This document shows, piece by piece, positions 1-5,388 of a stretch of DNA of 6,111 nt. The stretch is from positions 1 to 6,111 of the forward strand of contig CAJUQD010000093.1 of assembly GCA_910588105.1 (NCBI GenBank). Reading direction: 5' to 3'. The notes under the pieces were generated by a model. The model saw only the letters and a program-made list of their open reading frames with translations. It was not told the DNA's origin and searched no databases. Origin of the DNA: an uncultured Oscillospiraceae bacterium. Its GTDB lineage: Bacteria > Bacillota > Clostridia > Oscillospirales > Oscillospiraceae. The position numbers and the translations under genes were made by a program. Position 1 is the first letter of the stretch. Each line of letters starts with the position of its first letter.

Positions 1-21
1 TTCTTTCCGGCTCATCCCCAT
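1..21 (-). CDS. Start of a downstream gene, cut by the left edge
   Basis: Only the first seven codons are inside the window, reading M-G-M-S-R-K-E. The ATG at 21-19 lies one base after the TAA stop of the preceding 100-aa gene, and a second in-frame ATG follows at 15-13. A weak SD-like GGGGTG sits about 9 bases before the first ATG, inside the end of the preceding gene. The close spacing suggests translational coupling. The product cannot be identified from so few residues, and it is possible that this short open stretch is not a gene at all. Confidence 0.35.
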
Positions 22-22
22 G

Positions 23-325
23 TTACACAGCACCCCGTGCCTTTCCGGCCTGGGCGAGTACGTCCTCCTCGCCGTCCTCATCCTGCCAGACGCAGGCGGT
101 GGCGCAGGCCATGAACCAGTCCGAGCGCAGCAGAGACAGGATAATATCCCACATACACGCGAAGTCATCGCCGTGGCCCTTGTCCTGGAAGGACAGGGGG
201 TCACCCTCGGAGACACAGGGCAGGCTGTGGGCGGCGAACAGGCTTTTTACCGTCCGGTGAACATCCTCCAGCGTGTGGCCTCGCCGCTCTACGGCGGCTT
301 TGTCAAAGGAAAATTTCACTTTCAT
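23..325 (-). CDS. Conserved hypothetical protein, 100 aa, conjugative-element type
   Basis: This encodes a 100-residue protein beginning MKVKFSFDKAAVERRG. The ATG at 325-323 has a strong SD (AGGAGGTG) about 7 bases upstream, which fixes the start. No catalytic motif is visible. The N-terminal half looks like a small alpha/beta unit with a phrase resembling HTLEDVHRTVKSLF, followed by a hydrophobic stretch around residues 57-74 (ACMWDIILSLLRSDWFMA) that is too mixed for a confident membrane helix, and an acidic segment WQDEDGEEDV. From memory, close relatives occur as small unknown genes in clostridial conjugative elements; no function is known to me. It follows the methyltransferase after an 85-base gap that may hold its own promoter, so it may be transcribed both with the upstream genes and separately. 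Confidence 0.8.
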   Translation of the reverse strand: MKVKFSFDKAAVERRGHTLEDVHRTVKSLFAAHSLPCVSEGDPLSFQDKGHGDDFACMWDIILSLLRSDWFMACATACVWQDEDGEEDVLAQAGKARGAV

Positions 326-332
326 TTTGCGA

Positions 333-410
333 CACCTCCTGTTGTTTGGTAGCCCACATCATACCGCACCTTTTTGACAATATCCAGATGAATCGGCAGA
401 CAGTTATCGG
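333..410 (-). promoter_or_regulatory. Gap with possible promoter and strong RBS for the 100-aa gene
   Basis: The 85 bases between the methyltransferase stop and the 100-aa gene contain a possible sigma-A promoter on the minus strand: TGGATA at 386-381 (4 of 6 to the -35 consensus), a 17-base spacer, and TATGAT at 363-358 (5 of 6 to the -10 consensus). The SD AGGAGGTG is at 340-333. No terminator hairpin with a U run follows the methyltransferase. The promoter is a consensus match only and is tentative; the RBS is convincing. Confidence 0.3.
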
Positions 411-1139
411 TCACGCCGCCTGGGCCAGCTCCTGGGCGATCCGCTCCCTGGCGAGGCGGGCGTACTCGTCCGTGACCTCGATGCCGGTGGCGGTGTAGCC
501 CTCCAGCACGGCGGCCAGGACGGTGGTGCCGGACCCGGCGAAGGGGTCCAGGATGTGCCCGCCCGGCTCGGTGATCTTCACGATGTCCCGCATGAGCTGG
601 AGGGGCTTCTCCGTCAGGTGGATGCGGTTCTGGGGATTGCCGTACTTGAACACCCCCGGCAGGCAGGGGACGGGGCGGTTGATGGGCATATCGCCGTTGG
701 ACCCCCAGACGATGTACTCGGCCTGCTGGCGGAAGCGGCCCTTCTGGGGGCGGGAGTTGCCCTTGTCCCAGACAGCGGTGCCGCGCCAGATCCAGCCCGC
801 CCACTGGAGGGCGTCCGAGGCGGCGGGGAGCTGCCGCCAGTCAATGAACATACACACCGGCGCTCCGGGCCTGCACAGCTTCCGGGCGTCCGCCAGCCAC
901 TCCGCCGCCCAGCGGGTCCAGGACCGCTGGTCCTTGGCGTCCCCCTCGAAGGGCGGGGGCGCGTGGTCCCCCATGCTGGAATACTTCTTGGCGGTGGACT
1001 TGTTCTTCTCCGCCTGGGTGCGGCCCCCGGAGGCGTAGGGCGGGTCGGTGATGACGGCGTCGAAGGTTCCGGGGGAGAAGCCCCCCAGCAGCTTCAGGGC
1101 ATCGCCCTGGATGATCTCCCACTTGGGATTATCGCTCAT
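411..1139 (-). CDS. Beta-class DNA methyltransferase (N6-adenine or N4-cytosine), solitary
   Basis: This 242-aa SAM-dependent DNA methyltransferase transfers a methyl group to an exocyclic amine of adenine or cytosine. The catalytic motif IV DPPY is at residues 32-35, preceded by FDAVIT, and the SAM-binding motif I DPFAGSGTT is near the C-terminus at 198-206. The IV-before-I order defines the beta class. HLTEKPLQLM (175-184) is the usual motif X region just before motif I, and GIEVTDEYARLARERI follows it as in this family. I chose the ATG at 1139 because GAGGAA lies 5 bases upstream; the open frame extends 23 codons further but overlaps the previous gene heavily. The start overlaps the preceding gene's stop by 11 bases, implying coupled translation. 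No restriction endonuclease is in the window, so it is likely a solitary enzyme, perhaps protecting the element from host restriction (inference). The target sequence cannot be read from the protein. Confidence 0.95.
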   Translation of the reverse strand: MSDNPKWEIIQGDALKLLGGFSPGTFDAVITDPPYASGGRTQAEKNKSTAKKYSSMGDHAPPPFEGDAKDQRSWTRWAAEWLADARKLCRPGAPVCMFIDWRQLPAASDALQWAGWIWRGTAVWDKGNSRPQKGRFRQQAEYIVWGSNGDMPINRPVPCLPGVFKYGNPQNRIHLTEKPLQLMRDIVKITEPGGHILDPFAGSGTTVLAAVLEGYTATGIEVTDEYARLARERIAQELAQAA

Positions 1140-2103
1140 ATGTGTTCCTCGCTTTCTTCTTGTTAGATTTTTGGGGTATAGCAGGCGGAGACAGCTCTGT
1201 CTCCACATACTCGCTGATGATATTGAGGGCTTTGCAGTAGTCCCCGCAGGTGGTGACGCGCTGGACCATGTGGCTGACCAGATCCCCCATGCCCGCCTCT
1301 TTCAGCAGCGAAGAGGCTTTGCCCATGACCGCAAAGATGTTGCCGTCCATTCCGATCAGGCTCATGGTGGGCTTTTGTCTGGACGGCTGGTGCAGAAAGC
1401 CGCCCAGCCGGTTGGGGACATAGTCGGACAGCCATGTGCCACCGTATCGGTCATGGGTCTGGATGCGCCACATGGCGAACTTCCCAATATTCAGTTCCGC
1501 ATCTCCGAAGGGAAACAGCAGGCAGGTCACCCCATCGTGCCGGAAGGATACGACATTCTCTAATTTGCTGCCGCCCAGCAGAATGCCGGCCTCGGTGAGT
1601 TCCCGGTTGATGCCGTCCACCCACTCCTGGGGGTCGCCGCCGCAGCCCTGGAGGACAAGGCCCTCCTGATCCTCCATGCGCCGCAGGTCCTCTGCGTTGA
1701 TCTGTTTCACATCGCTCATGGGATTTTTCCTTTCCGTCAGATTTTCAGACTGAACAGCGCCGCCCACGTCCTCCGGGGTCTGGGCAAGCTGCTCTTTTTC
1801 GTACAGTTCTCTGTCCCGGATTTCCCACAGCATATGGCCCATCTCCCCGCTGTGGTCGTAGCCGGTGAGCTCGGACTCCCAATAGCCGCACACAACCTCC
1901 AGCGGATCGTCAAACCGGAGCAGAAATTCCACGTCCTCCTCATCGCAGGCATCCAGCAATTCCTCATGGAGCTGCTGGGCGGCGGTGATCTCCGGGGCCA
2001 TGGCGATCAGCTCGGAGGCCGTTTTTCCTTGGAGAGATTCTATAAAAGCTGTGTAGTTTTCATCCAGCCGTTTCTTCAGGGTGTCCTTCCGTTCACTGCT
2101 CAT
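1129..2103 (-). CDS. Two-part protein: DUF3848-like N-terminus fused to a conserved conjugative-element protein
   Basis: The frame encodes 324 residues. Residues 1-105 (KKRLDENYTAFIESL, then an acidic segment, then FDDPLEVVCGYWESEL) resemble my recollection of DUF3848. Residues 129-236 (SDVKQINAEDLRRM, EGLVLQGCGGDPQEWVDGIN, GGTWLSDYVPNRLGGF) and 247-301 (LIGMDGNIFAVMGKASSLL, then a helical end with GDYCKALNIISEYVE) match a protein I recall as free-standing in clostridial conjugative elements, of unknown function. The tail 310-324 is basic. The start ATG overlaps the preceding stop (ATGA) and has AAAGGTG about 5 bases upstream. An internal ATG at 1719 (Met129) has its own well-placed SD, so the second part may also be made alone. 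The residues before Met129 are simply the translated SD region, which suggests two genes fused by loss of a stop. Enzyme motifs are not evident. Gene reality is well supported by flanking overlaps; function is unknown. Confidence 0.85.
   Translation of the reverse strand: MSSERKDTLKKRLDENYTAFIESLQGKTASELIAMAPEITAAQQLHEELLDACDEEDVEFLLRFDDPLEVVCGYWESELTGYDHSGEMGHMLWEIRDRELYEKEQLAQTPEDVGGAVQSENLTERKNPMSDVKQINAEDLRRMEDQEGLVLQGCGGDPQEWVDGINRELTEAGILLGGSKLENVVSFRHDGVTCLLFPFGDAELNIGKFAMWRIQTHDRYGGTWLSDYVPNRLGGFLHQPSRQKPTMSLIGMDGNIFAVMGKASSLLKEAGMGDLVSHMVQRVTTCGDYCKALNIISEYVETELSPPAIPQKSNKKKARNTYER
1728..1733 (-). promoter_or_regulatory. Internal ribosome binding site before Met129
   Basis: AAAGGA on the minus strand lies 8 bases before the in-frame ATG at 1719-1717, an ideal spacing. 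The ATG is exactly where the second conserved region of the 324-aa protein begins (MSDVKQINAEDLRR). It probably marks the original or still active start of the downstream protein, giving a 196-aa product. Confidence 0.5.
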
Positions 2104-2891
2104 CGCGCACCTTTGCCTTTCCGGGGTACCTGCCTGCGGGGCGGGCTGTGCCCAATGGTCTGCTGGTCAGTCTTGACCTCAATGCCCAGATCCATGGCGT
2201 GGCGGATCTCCGCCCACATTCCCTCCGTCCACTCCGGCCCGTAGACATTGACCTGCTGACAGGACTCCACCAGCCGCAGGCCCATTTCCCGTGCCGCCTG
2301 ATCCTGCTGGGGATTCTCCGGGTCAGCGACAGGCGGGAACATGAGATGGGGGCAGACAGGGATGTCGCCCGCCTGGAACACCTCCTGGGCTTTCTGGCGG
2401 GCGAACTCGATGTTTTTCTCCACCTCTCCCCGGAGCGGGGCGCAGATGTACACCAGCTTGGGGCCGTCCTGGTCCTGGACGCGCTCCTGCTGCCGGTCCC
2501 GGAACACATCCAGGTATTGCTTGGCGGCCTGCCGGATCGTTTCGTAGTCCGCTTCAGTGGGGCGATAGGCGTACCACTCAAACTTCCCATAGTCCTCCCA
2601 GATGTGGGGAGTCACCCCGCTGCGGAAGTTGGGGTTGCCGGGGACAGGCTTCTTGCCCAGCAGGTCTTTCAGCTTCAGCGTCAGAGTATCCACCGGCCCG
2701 TCCGTGCGGTTCAGCACCGTCAGCTTCAGGGCATTGTACTCGCCAGAGATGTGGGTGGAGATAAACTGCGCCCGCACCCGCAGATCCCGGCCCAGCGTTC
2801 CGAGACATGCCCGGCCCGAACAGGCGGGGTTGTCAAAGGTCTTTCCATCTCCGAACAGATGCCACAGCTCCTGCTCAAAAAAACTGCTCAT
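2100..2891 (-). CDS. Two-domain protein with C-terminal nucleoside-deoxyribosyltransferase-like (DUF4406/DUF7768-type) domain
   Basis: This 263-aa protein has two parts. Residues 1-130 (FFEQELWHLFGDG, YNALKLTVLNRTDGPVDTLTLKLKDLLG, PHIWEDYGKFEWYAYRPTEADY) match an uncharacterised protein I recall from clostridial conjugative elements. After a Gln/Arg/Asp-rich linker (131-144), residues 145-241 form a domain of the DUF4406/DUF7768 type with the nucleoside 2-deoxyribosyltransferase-like fold: beta strand KLVYICAPLRG (145-155), the PHLMFPP turn (181-187), and GMWAEIRHAMDLGIEV (224-239), where the Glu of the GMxxE phrase corresponds to a conserved acidic residue. Such domains probably bind nucleotides or nucleosides; no activity can be assigned. 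The C-terminus is basic (PRRQVPRKGKGAR). The ATG overlaps the previous gene's TGA (ATGA) and has GGAAGGATG just upstream. The next gene starts with another ATGA overlap. Confidence 0.85.
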   Translation of the reverse strand: MSSFFEQELWHLFGDGKTFDNPACSGRACLGTLGRDLRVRAQFISTHISGEYNALKLTVLNRTDGPVDTLTLKLKDLLGKKPVPGNPNFRSGVTPHIWEDYGKFEWYAYRPTEADYETIRQAAKQYLDVFRDRQQERVQDQDGPKLVYICAPLRGEVEKNIEFARQKAQEVFQAGDIPVCPHLMFPPVADPENPQQDQAAREMGLRLVESCQQVNVYGPEWTEGMWAEIRHAMDLGIEVKTDQQTIGHSPPRRQVPRKGKGAR

Positions 2892-3172
2892 TTTTCACAT
2901 CCTTCCTCATAAATGATGTAGTATTCGGTATCGTCATTGCCCCAGCGGATGGTTTCCATGCACTGTAATTCTCTGACCAGCCACCCGGCTTCGCCCATGA
3001 CGGCGGCCACATCGGCGGCCCGGACACAGCGGGTACTCCGTTCGACCCAGCTTCCACGGGGCTTGATTTTTCCTGTGAAAGCGTTTTTCTTCATCCGCCT
3101 GAACGCCGGGGAGGATGCCTCCACAGACATCCCGAAGGTGGTCCCGTCAAATTCCCTCATATGGAGATCCAT
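2888..3172 (-). CDS. Conserved hypothetical protein, 94 aa
   Basis: This is a small protein beginning MDLHMREFDGTTFGMSV. I chose the ATG at 3172 because a strong SD (GGGAGGG) lies about 8 bases upstream and the A of the ATG is the last base of the previous gene's TGA stop (TGATG); the open frame extends 21 more codons but those lie inside the upstream gene. Recognisable phrases are FDGTTFGMSVEASSPAFRRM, a basic stretch with KNAFTGKIKPRGSW, and a C-terminal half with VMGEAGWLVRELQCMETIRW and DDTEYYIIYEEG, a predicted helix followed by strand-rich sequence. I do not recognise a named domain; I recall similar unknown genes near YubB-like genes in clostridial elements. It overlaps the next gene by ATGA and is surely part of the same transcription unit. 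Confidence 0.75.
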   Translation of the reverse strand: MDLHMREFDGTTFGMSVEASSPAFRRMKKNAFTGKIKPRGSWVERSTRCVRAADVAAVMGEAGWLVRELQCMETIRWGNDDTEYYIIYEEGCEK

Positions 3173-3378
3173 CAGCCGTCCCTCCCTCTGCTGGAACTGC
3201 TTTTGTCCTTGCAGTAAAATGGGCAGGTCATGCACACTGTACTATTGGGCAGCTCATAGTGCTTGCCCGTGAACAGACACGCCCGATTGTCACAGCCGCT
3301 GTCCACCCGCCAGGGAGCCTGTTTCCGCTTCCGGCTGTGGACGCAGGTTTCATAGCCATGCAGATTTCTGATTTTCAT
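3172..3378 (-). CDS. Cysteine-rich miniprotein, 68 aa, probable metal binder
   Basis: This 68-aa protein has cysteines at 12, 29, 34, 49, 52 and 56, the last three as C-x2-C-P-x2-C, together with His7, His14 and His40. The spacing suggests one or two zinc or Fe-S sites rather than a classical zinc ribbon. The N-terminal segment is basic (HSRKRKQAPWR, residues 14-24), and a Ser/Arg-rich tail follows Cys56, which would suit nucleic-acid contact, though that is inference. No signal peptide is present, so it is probably cytoplasmic. The ATG at 3378 has AAGGGCGGG about 5 bases upstream, overlaps the previous stop by ATGA, and its own TGA shares a base with the next ATG. These junctions are the best evidence that this short frame is real. 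Confidence 0.8.
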   Translation of the reverse strand: MKIRNLHGYETCVHSRKRKQAPWRVDSGCDNRACLFTGKHYELPNSTVCMTCPFYCKDKSSSSRGRDG

Positions 3379-4220
3379 CTGTCCCGCCCTTTGGTTCCAC
3401 GCTTTTTCTTGGGAGATTTTTCCTGCTCTATGTGGGCCGGGAGAGGTTTCTGGCTGTCCTTGTCTACAGCCGGAAGCTCGTCCGGGTCACGGTATTCATA
3501 GCTATTCCCATCCGCAGTCAGGCACAGGTCATAGTCAGAGAGATCGGTGTCCATGATCTCCGCCGCCATCTCATAGGCTTCCCGGCTGCCGCCCTCCGGC
3601 ACGTTGATGTCGATAACCTCGCCGCCCTTCATCGTCATCTCGCCCACATTGTAGCCGATGTTTTCATCCGCCCAGCGGTAGGTGATGGTCTGCTCCGGGT
3701 ACTTCCTGGATAAAAGCGTTACGATTTTTGGAACAGAATCCCAGGCAGTGAAGAATACCATGGTATGGTCATCCTCTCGCAGTGGGCGGGGCTGATAGGC
3801 GTTCCATTTTGTCCCCCAATTGAGATTGCACCACTCATACCATGTGGGGCTGCCGAACCGTTGGACATTGCTGTATGCCTGTTCTCCCAAGGCCCAAGTC
3901 ACCGGGTCGGCCAACCGTTGCTTCTGGTACAGCTCCTCGCACTTATGAAGAGCCAGCGCATATTCCGCAGGGGTCAGCCCCGGTTTCTGCCGCTCCAGAT
4001 CCGCCAGCGTGTGATGATACTCCCGTACCAGCTTCAGCCCCCGATCCGTTCTGGTGCCGGCCTCCATATCCAGCTCCTTGGGCATGGGAAGCAGTTTGTT
4101 AAAATCGATACTGCCCAGGGGCTGGCCATCCATCCGCATATCATGGAGCATCCGCTGGAAAGCGGCCAGTGCCGTGCTGTCCGAACCGAATGTGATCTGA
4201 TTCGTGATATTGTTTGGCAT
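3375..4220 (-). CDS. YubB/DUF1281-like (Api92-type) ferredoxin-fold protein
   Basis: This 281-aa protein matches the plasmid/phage/ICE family known as YubB ferredoxin-like or DUF1281 (Api92-like). Visible signatures are an N-terminal MPNNITNQITF, the phrase DFNKLLPMPKEL (39-50), WYEWCNLNWGTKWNAY (127-142), FTAWDSVPKIVTLLSRKYPE (157-176) and WADENIGYNVGE (183-194). The central W-G-TKWNAY and TAW-P elements are the most diagnostic. The C-terminus is charged and ends in a Lys/Arg tail (270-281). The biochemical role of the family is unknown; it is common on conjugative plasmids and prophages. 'Ferredoxin-like' refers to the fold, not to an iron-sulfur cluster. The ATG at 4220 has a near-perfect SD (AAAGGAGG) 5 bases upstream, the strongest in the window, and lies 13 bases after the preceding TAG. 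It overlaps the Cys-rich miniprotein by ATGA. Confidence 0.9.
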   Translation of the reverse strand: MPNNITNQITFGSDSTALAAFQRMLHDMRMDGQPLGSIDFNKLLPMPKELDMEAGTRTDRGLKLVREYHHTLADLERQKPGLTPAEYALALHKCEELYQKQRLADPVTWALGEQAYSNVQRFGSPTWYEWCNLNWGTKWNAYQPRPLREDDHTMVFFTAWDSVPKIVTLLSRKYPEQTITYRWADENIGYNVGEMTMKGGEVIDINVPEGGSREAYEMAAEIMDTDLSDYDLCLTADGNSYEYRDPDELPAVDKDSQKPLPAHIEQEKSPKKKRGTKGRDR

Positions 4221-4233
4221 TACGTCCTCCTTT

Positions 4234-4740
4234 CTACCATCGCAGGTGTTCTTCCGCCCCGCAGCGGCGGCAGGACAGGGTGCTGGTCCCGTTCTCCGGG
4301 TCCGCTGTTTCCTTCCACAGATGGCCTTTAGCCTCGCAGATCATTATTGTCTCCAGACACTTCCGGGCTTCGGCAATGACCTCCGCCTGGAGCTGTTCCA
4401 TGGTTGGCATCGGAAGTCCCTGGGACTTATAGTCATTGATCAAAGCGCCGATATCCATTTGAAAAAGATCCAGTTCCATATATTGGGTCAGACGTTCCTG
4501 CAGCTTCGCCTCGTCCACACACGGTTCCATGGGTGTCTGGGGCAGTTCCAGGCCGCAGTCCGCCATGGTTTCCAGAAGCCTCTGGCGTTCATCGGCGCTC
4601 AGGCTGCCGTCCTGACAGGCGGCCTCGATCTCACCGGCAATCTTCAGCAGCTCGGTTTTCTGTGCGTCCGTCAGGGAGAACCCGATCATGATTTTTGTGA
4701 CATCAAATATCTGAGCGTCAAATTCCTGGTACTTGCTTAT
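4234..4740 (-). CDS. Hypothetical protein, 168 aa, with C-terminal CX4H-CXXC zinc-knuckle-like motif and apparent ATA start
   Basis: Codons from ATA at 4740 give a 168-aa protein (I/M-SKYQEFDAQIFDVTK...). The N-terminal two thirds are acidic and helical. The end carries Cys135, His140, Cys157 and Cys160 (C-EAKG-H, then C-RR-C-G, ending HLRW), a likely zinc-binding knuckle. No named family is recognised with certainty. The start is odd: AGGGAGG at 4755-4749 is 8 bases before ATA, while the nearest in-frame ATG is at residue 18 (MIGFSL) without an SD, and the only upstream standard candidate, GTG at 4749, overlaps the SD itself. The frame stays open upstream for 63 more codons, but those read through the neighbouring hairpin and the previous gene, so they are not a credible N-terminus. 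The gene lies 79 bases after the upstream gene and 13 bases before the YubB-like gene. Confidence 0.75.
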   Translation of the reverse strand: MSKYQEFDAQIFDVTKIMIGFSLTDAQKTELLKIAGEIEAACQDGSLSADERQRLLETMADCGLELPQTPMEPCVDEAKLQERLTQYMELDLFQMDIGALINDYKSQGLPMPTMEQLQAEVIAEARKCLETIMICEAKGHLWKETADPENGTSTLSCRRCGAEEHLRW

Positions 4741-4748
4741 GGTACACA

Positions 4749-4755
4749 CCTCCCT
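4749..4755 (-). promoter_or_regulatory. Strong RBS pointing at an ATA codon
   Basis: AGGGAGG on the minus strand lies 8 bases from ATA (4740-4738). No ATG, GTG or TTG is in frame at a suitable distance. This decides the proposed start of the zinc-knuckle protein. It also lies directly behind the long hairpin, so access to it may depend on that structure or on RNA processing. Confidence 0.6.
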
Positions 4756-4815
4756 ATGATCTGCGGCAGCAGGGGAGCTGTCCAATCGGACAGTCCCCCT
4801 GCTGCGCAAGATCGT
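4756..4815 (-). repeat. Long imperfect hairpin between two genes
   Basis: An inverted repeat fills the spacer between the 145-aa and 168-aa genes. The core arms are 4766-4783 and 4788-4805, 18 positions each with a 4-base loop (AATC on the plus strand); all pair except one mismatch and one wobble. Pairing can continue outward through GCA and GATC with single-base bulges, ending close to the stop codon on one side and the SD on the other. On the minus-strand transcript no U run follows, so it is not a standard intrinsic terminator. Possible roles are an RNA-processing or stability element, an attenuator or translational control structure, or a remnant of a miniature mobile repeat. Confidence 0.75.
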
Positions 4816-4819
4816 GTTT

Positions 4820-5257
4820 TCATTTGCCCGCGGACTCCACCGGCCCGTTCCGATCCAGCCACTCATCGAAGTCCAGGGCGTCCGCCAGCAGGAGCGCCAT
4901 CTGGTGGATGGCGGCCCGTTCCTGGGCATCGTCCAGCCGGACGGCGGTCTCGAACAGGCCCCAGATCAGTTCGGCGGTCATGGGGCCATCGTAGCACTCC
5001 AGGAGCTGTTCGTCCGGCAGGGCGGCCTTGCCGCTGGCGGTTGCCAACAGCTCCTTCTGGTGCTGGATCAGGGCGGTGCTGCTCTCCAGCAGCTCCTGGG
5101 GCAGCCCCCAGGCTTTGACCGTCAGGGCCGCGCCTGTCTCCAACAGGGATACGTCCGCGGGCTTATCCTGGGTACCCAGGGCCAGCAGGTTGACGGCCTC
5201 CGTAGTGATCTGTAAAAGCAGCTTTTCCGGCGCGGGGTGGCGCTCGTATCTCGTCAT
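4820..5257 (-). CDS. Hypothetical helical protein, 145 aa
   Basis: This encodes 145 residues beginning MTRYERHPAPEKLLLQ. I chose the ATG at 5257 because AGGAGG lies 9 bases upstream; the open frame has two earlier ATGs at 5278 and 5275, but they precede or abut that SD and lack one of their own. The sequence is Leu/Ala/Glu-rich and almost wholly helical by eye (TTEAVNLLALGT, LPQELLESSTALIQHQKELL, TAELIWGLFETAVRL, IHQMALLLADALDFDEWL). The last segment is acidic and ends ESAGK. No membrane segment, metal site or catalytic motif is visible, and I do not recognise the family. It could be a small structural or adaptor protein. It stands between two spacers of 131 and 79 bases, so it is more loosely linked to its neighbours than the genes below 4220. 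Confidence 0.75.
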   Translation of the reverse strand: MTRYERHPAPEKLLLQITTEAVNLLALGTQDKPADVSLLETGAALTVKAWGLPQELLESSTALIQHQKELLATASGKAALPDEQLLECYDGPMTAELIWGLFETAVRLDDAQERAAIHQMALLLADALDFDEWLDRNGPVESAGK

Positions 5258-5388
5258 TTCGCTCGTCCTCCTCATCATGATTTTGTGGCTGTGCCAGCAG
5301 CAACGATACCAGCTTTTACCGGGAAAAGCTATTCACGATACCCAACAAGAATGGACTGTGAAAACCGGGCAATACCAACAATTCCTGG
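5258..5388 (-). other. Intergenic spacer with small palindrome inside a direct repeat
   Basis: No gene is seen here. A 7-bp perfect stem AGCTTTT/AAAAGCT with a 6-base loop is at 5311-5330. The 8-base word ACGATACC occurs on both sides, at 5303-5310 and 5335-5342. A weak promoter-like pair on the minus strand, TTCACA (5362-5357) and TATCGT (5340-5335) 16 bases apart, overlaps one repeat copy. A regulator site and its promoter would look like this, but the matches are modest. The SD AGGAGG of the 145-aa gene is near the low-coordinate end. No U run follows the stem in the transcript direction, so a terminator is not supported. Confidence 0.35.

Noticed and set aside
322..804. Second minus-strand frame inside the methyltransferase running into the following gap
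   Set aside because: Its translation is a His/Arg/Pro/Gly-rich out-of-frame reading of the methyltransferase, with no SD.
1140..1208. 23-codon N-terminal extension of the methyltransferase
   Set aside because: It lies inside the preceding gene, is not methyltransferase-like, and the ATG at 1139 has a well-spaced GAGGAA.
2148..2912. Plus-strand open frame of 254 codons opposite the deoxyribosyltransferase-like gene
   Set aside because: The minus-strand frame has recognisable domains, an SD and two ATGA junctions; the plus frame has no recognisable motif.
4766..4805. Intrinsic terminator for the upstream genes
   Set aside because: The stem is strong, but no U run follows in the minus-strand transcript; the next bases are the SD of the next gene.
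4741..4929. 63-codon upstream extension of the zinc-knuckle protein, giving 231 aa
   Set aside because: It is an out-of-frame reading of the 145-aa gene and the hairpin, rich in Arg, Trp and Ser; the SD at 4755-4749 marks a later start.
4204..5118. Long plus-strand open frame of about 300 codons
   Set aside because: It lies antisense to three well-supported minus-strand genes, crosses their boundaries, lacks an SD and becomes a low-complexity Arg/Pro/Gly sequence, as expected for a shadow in GC-rich DNA.
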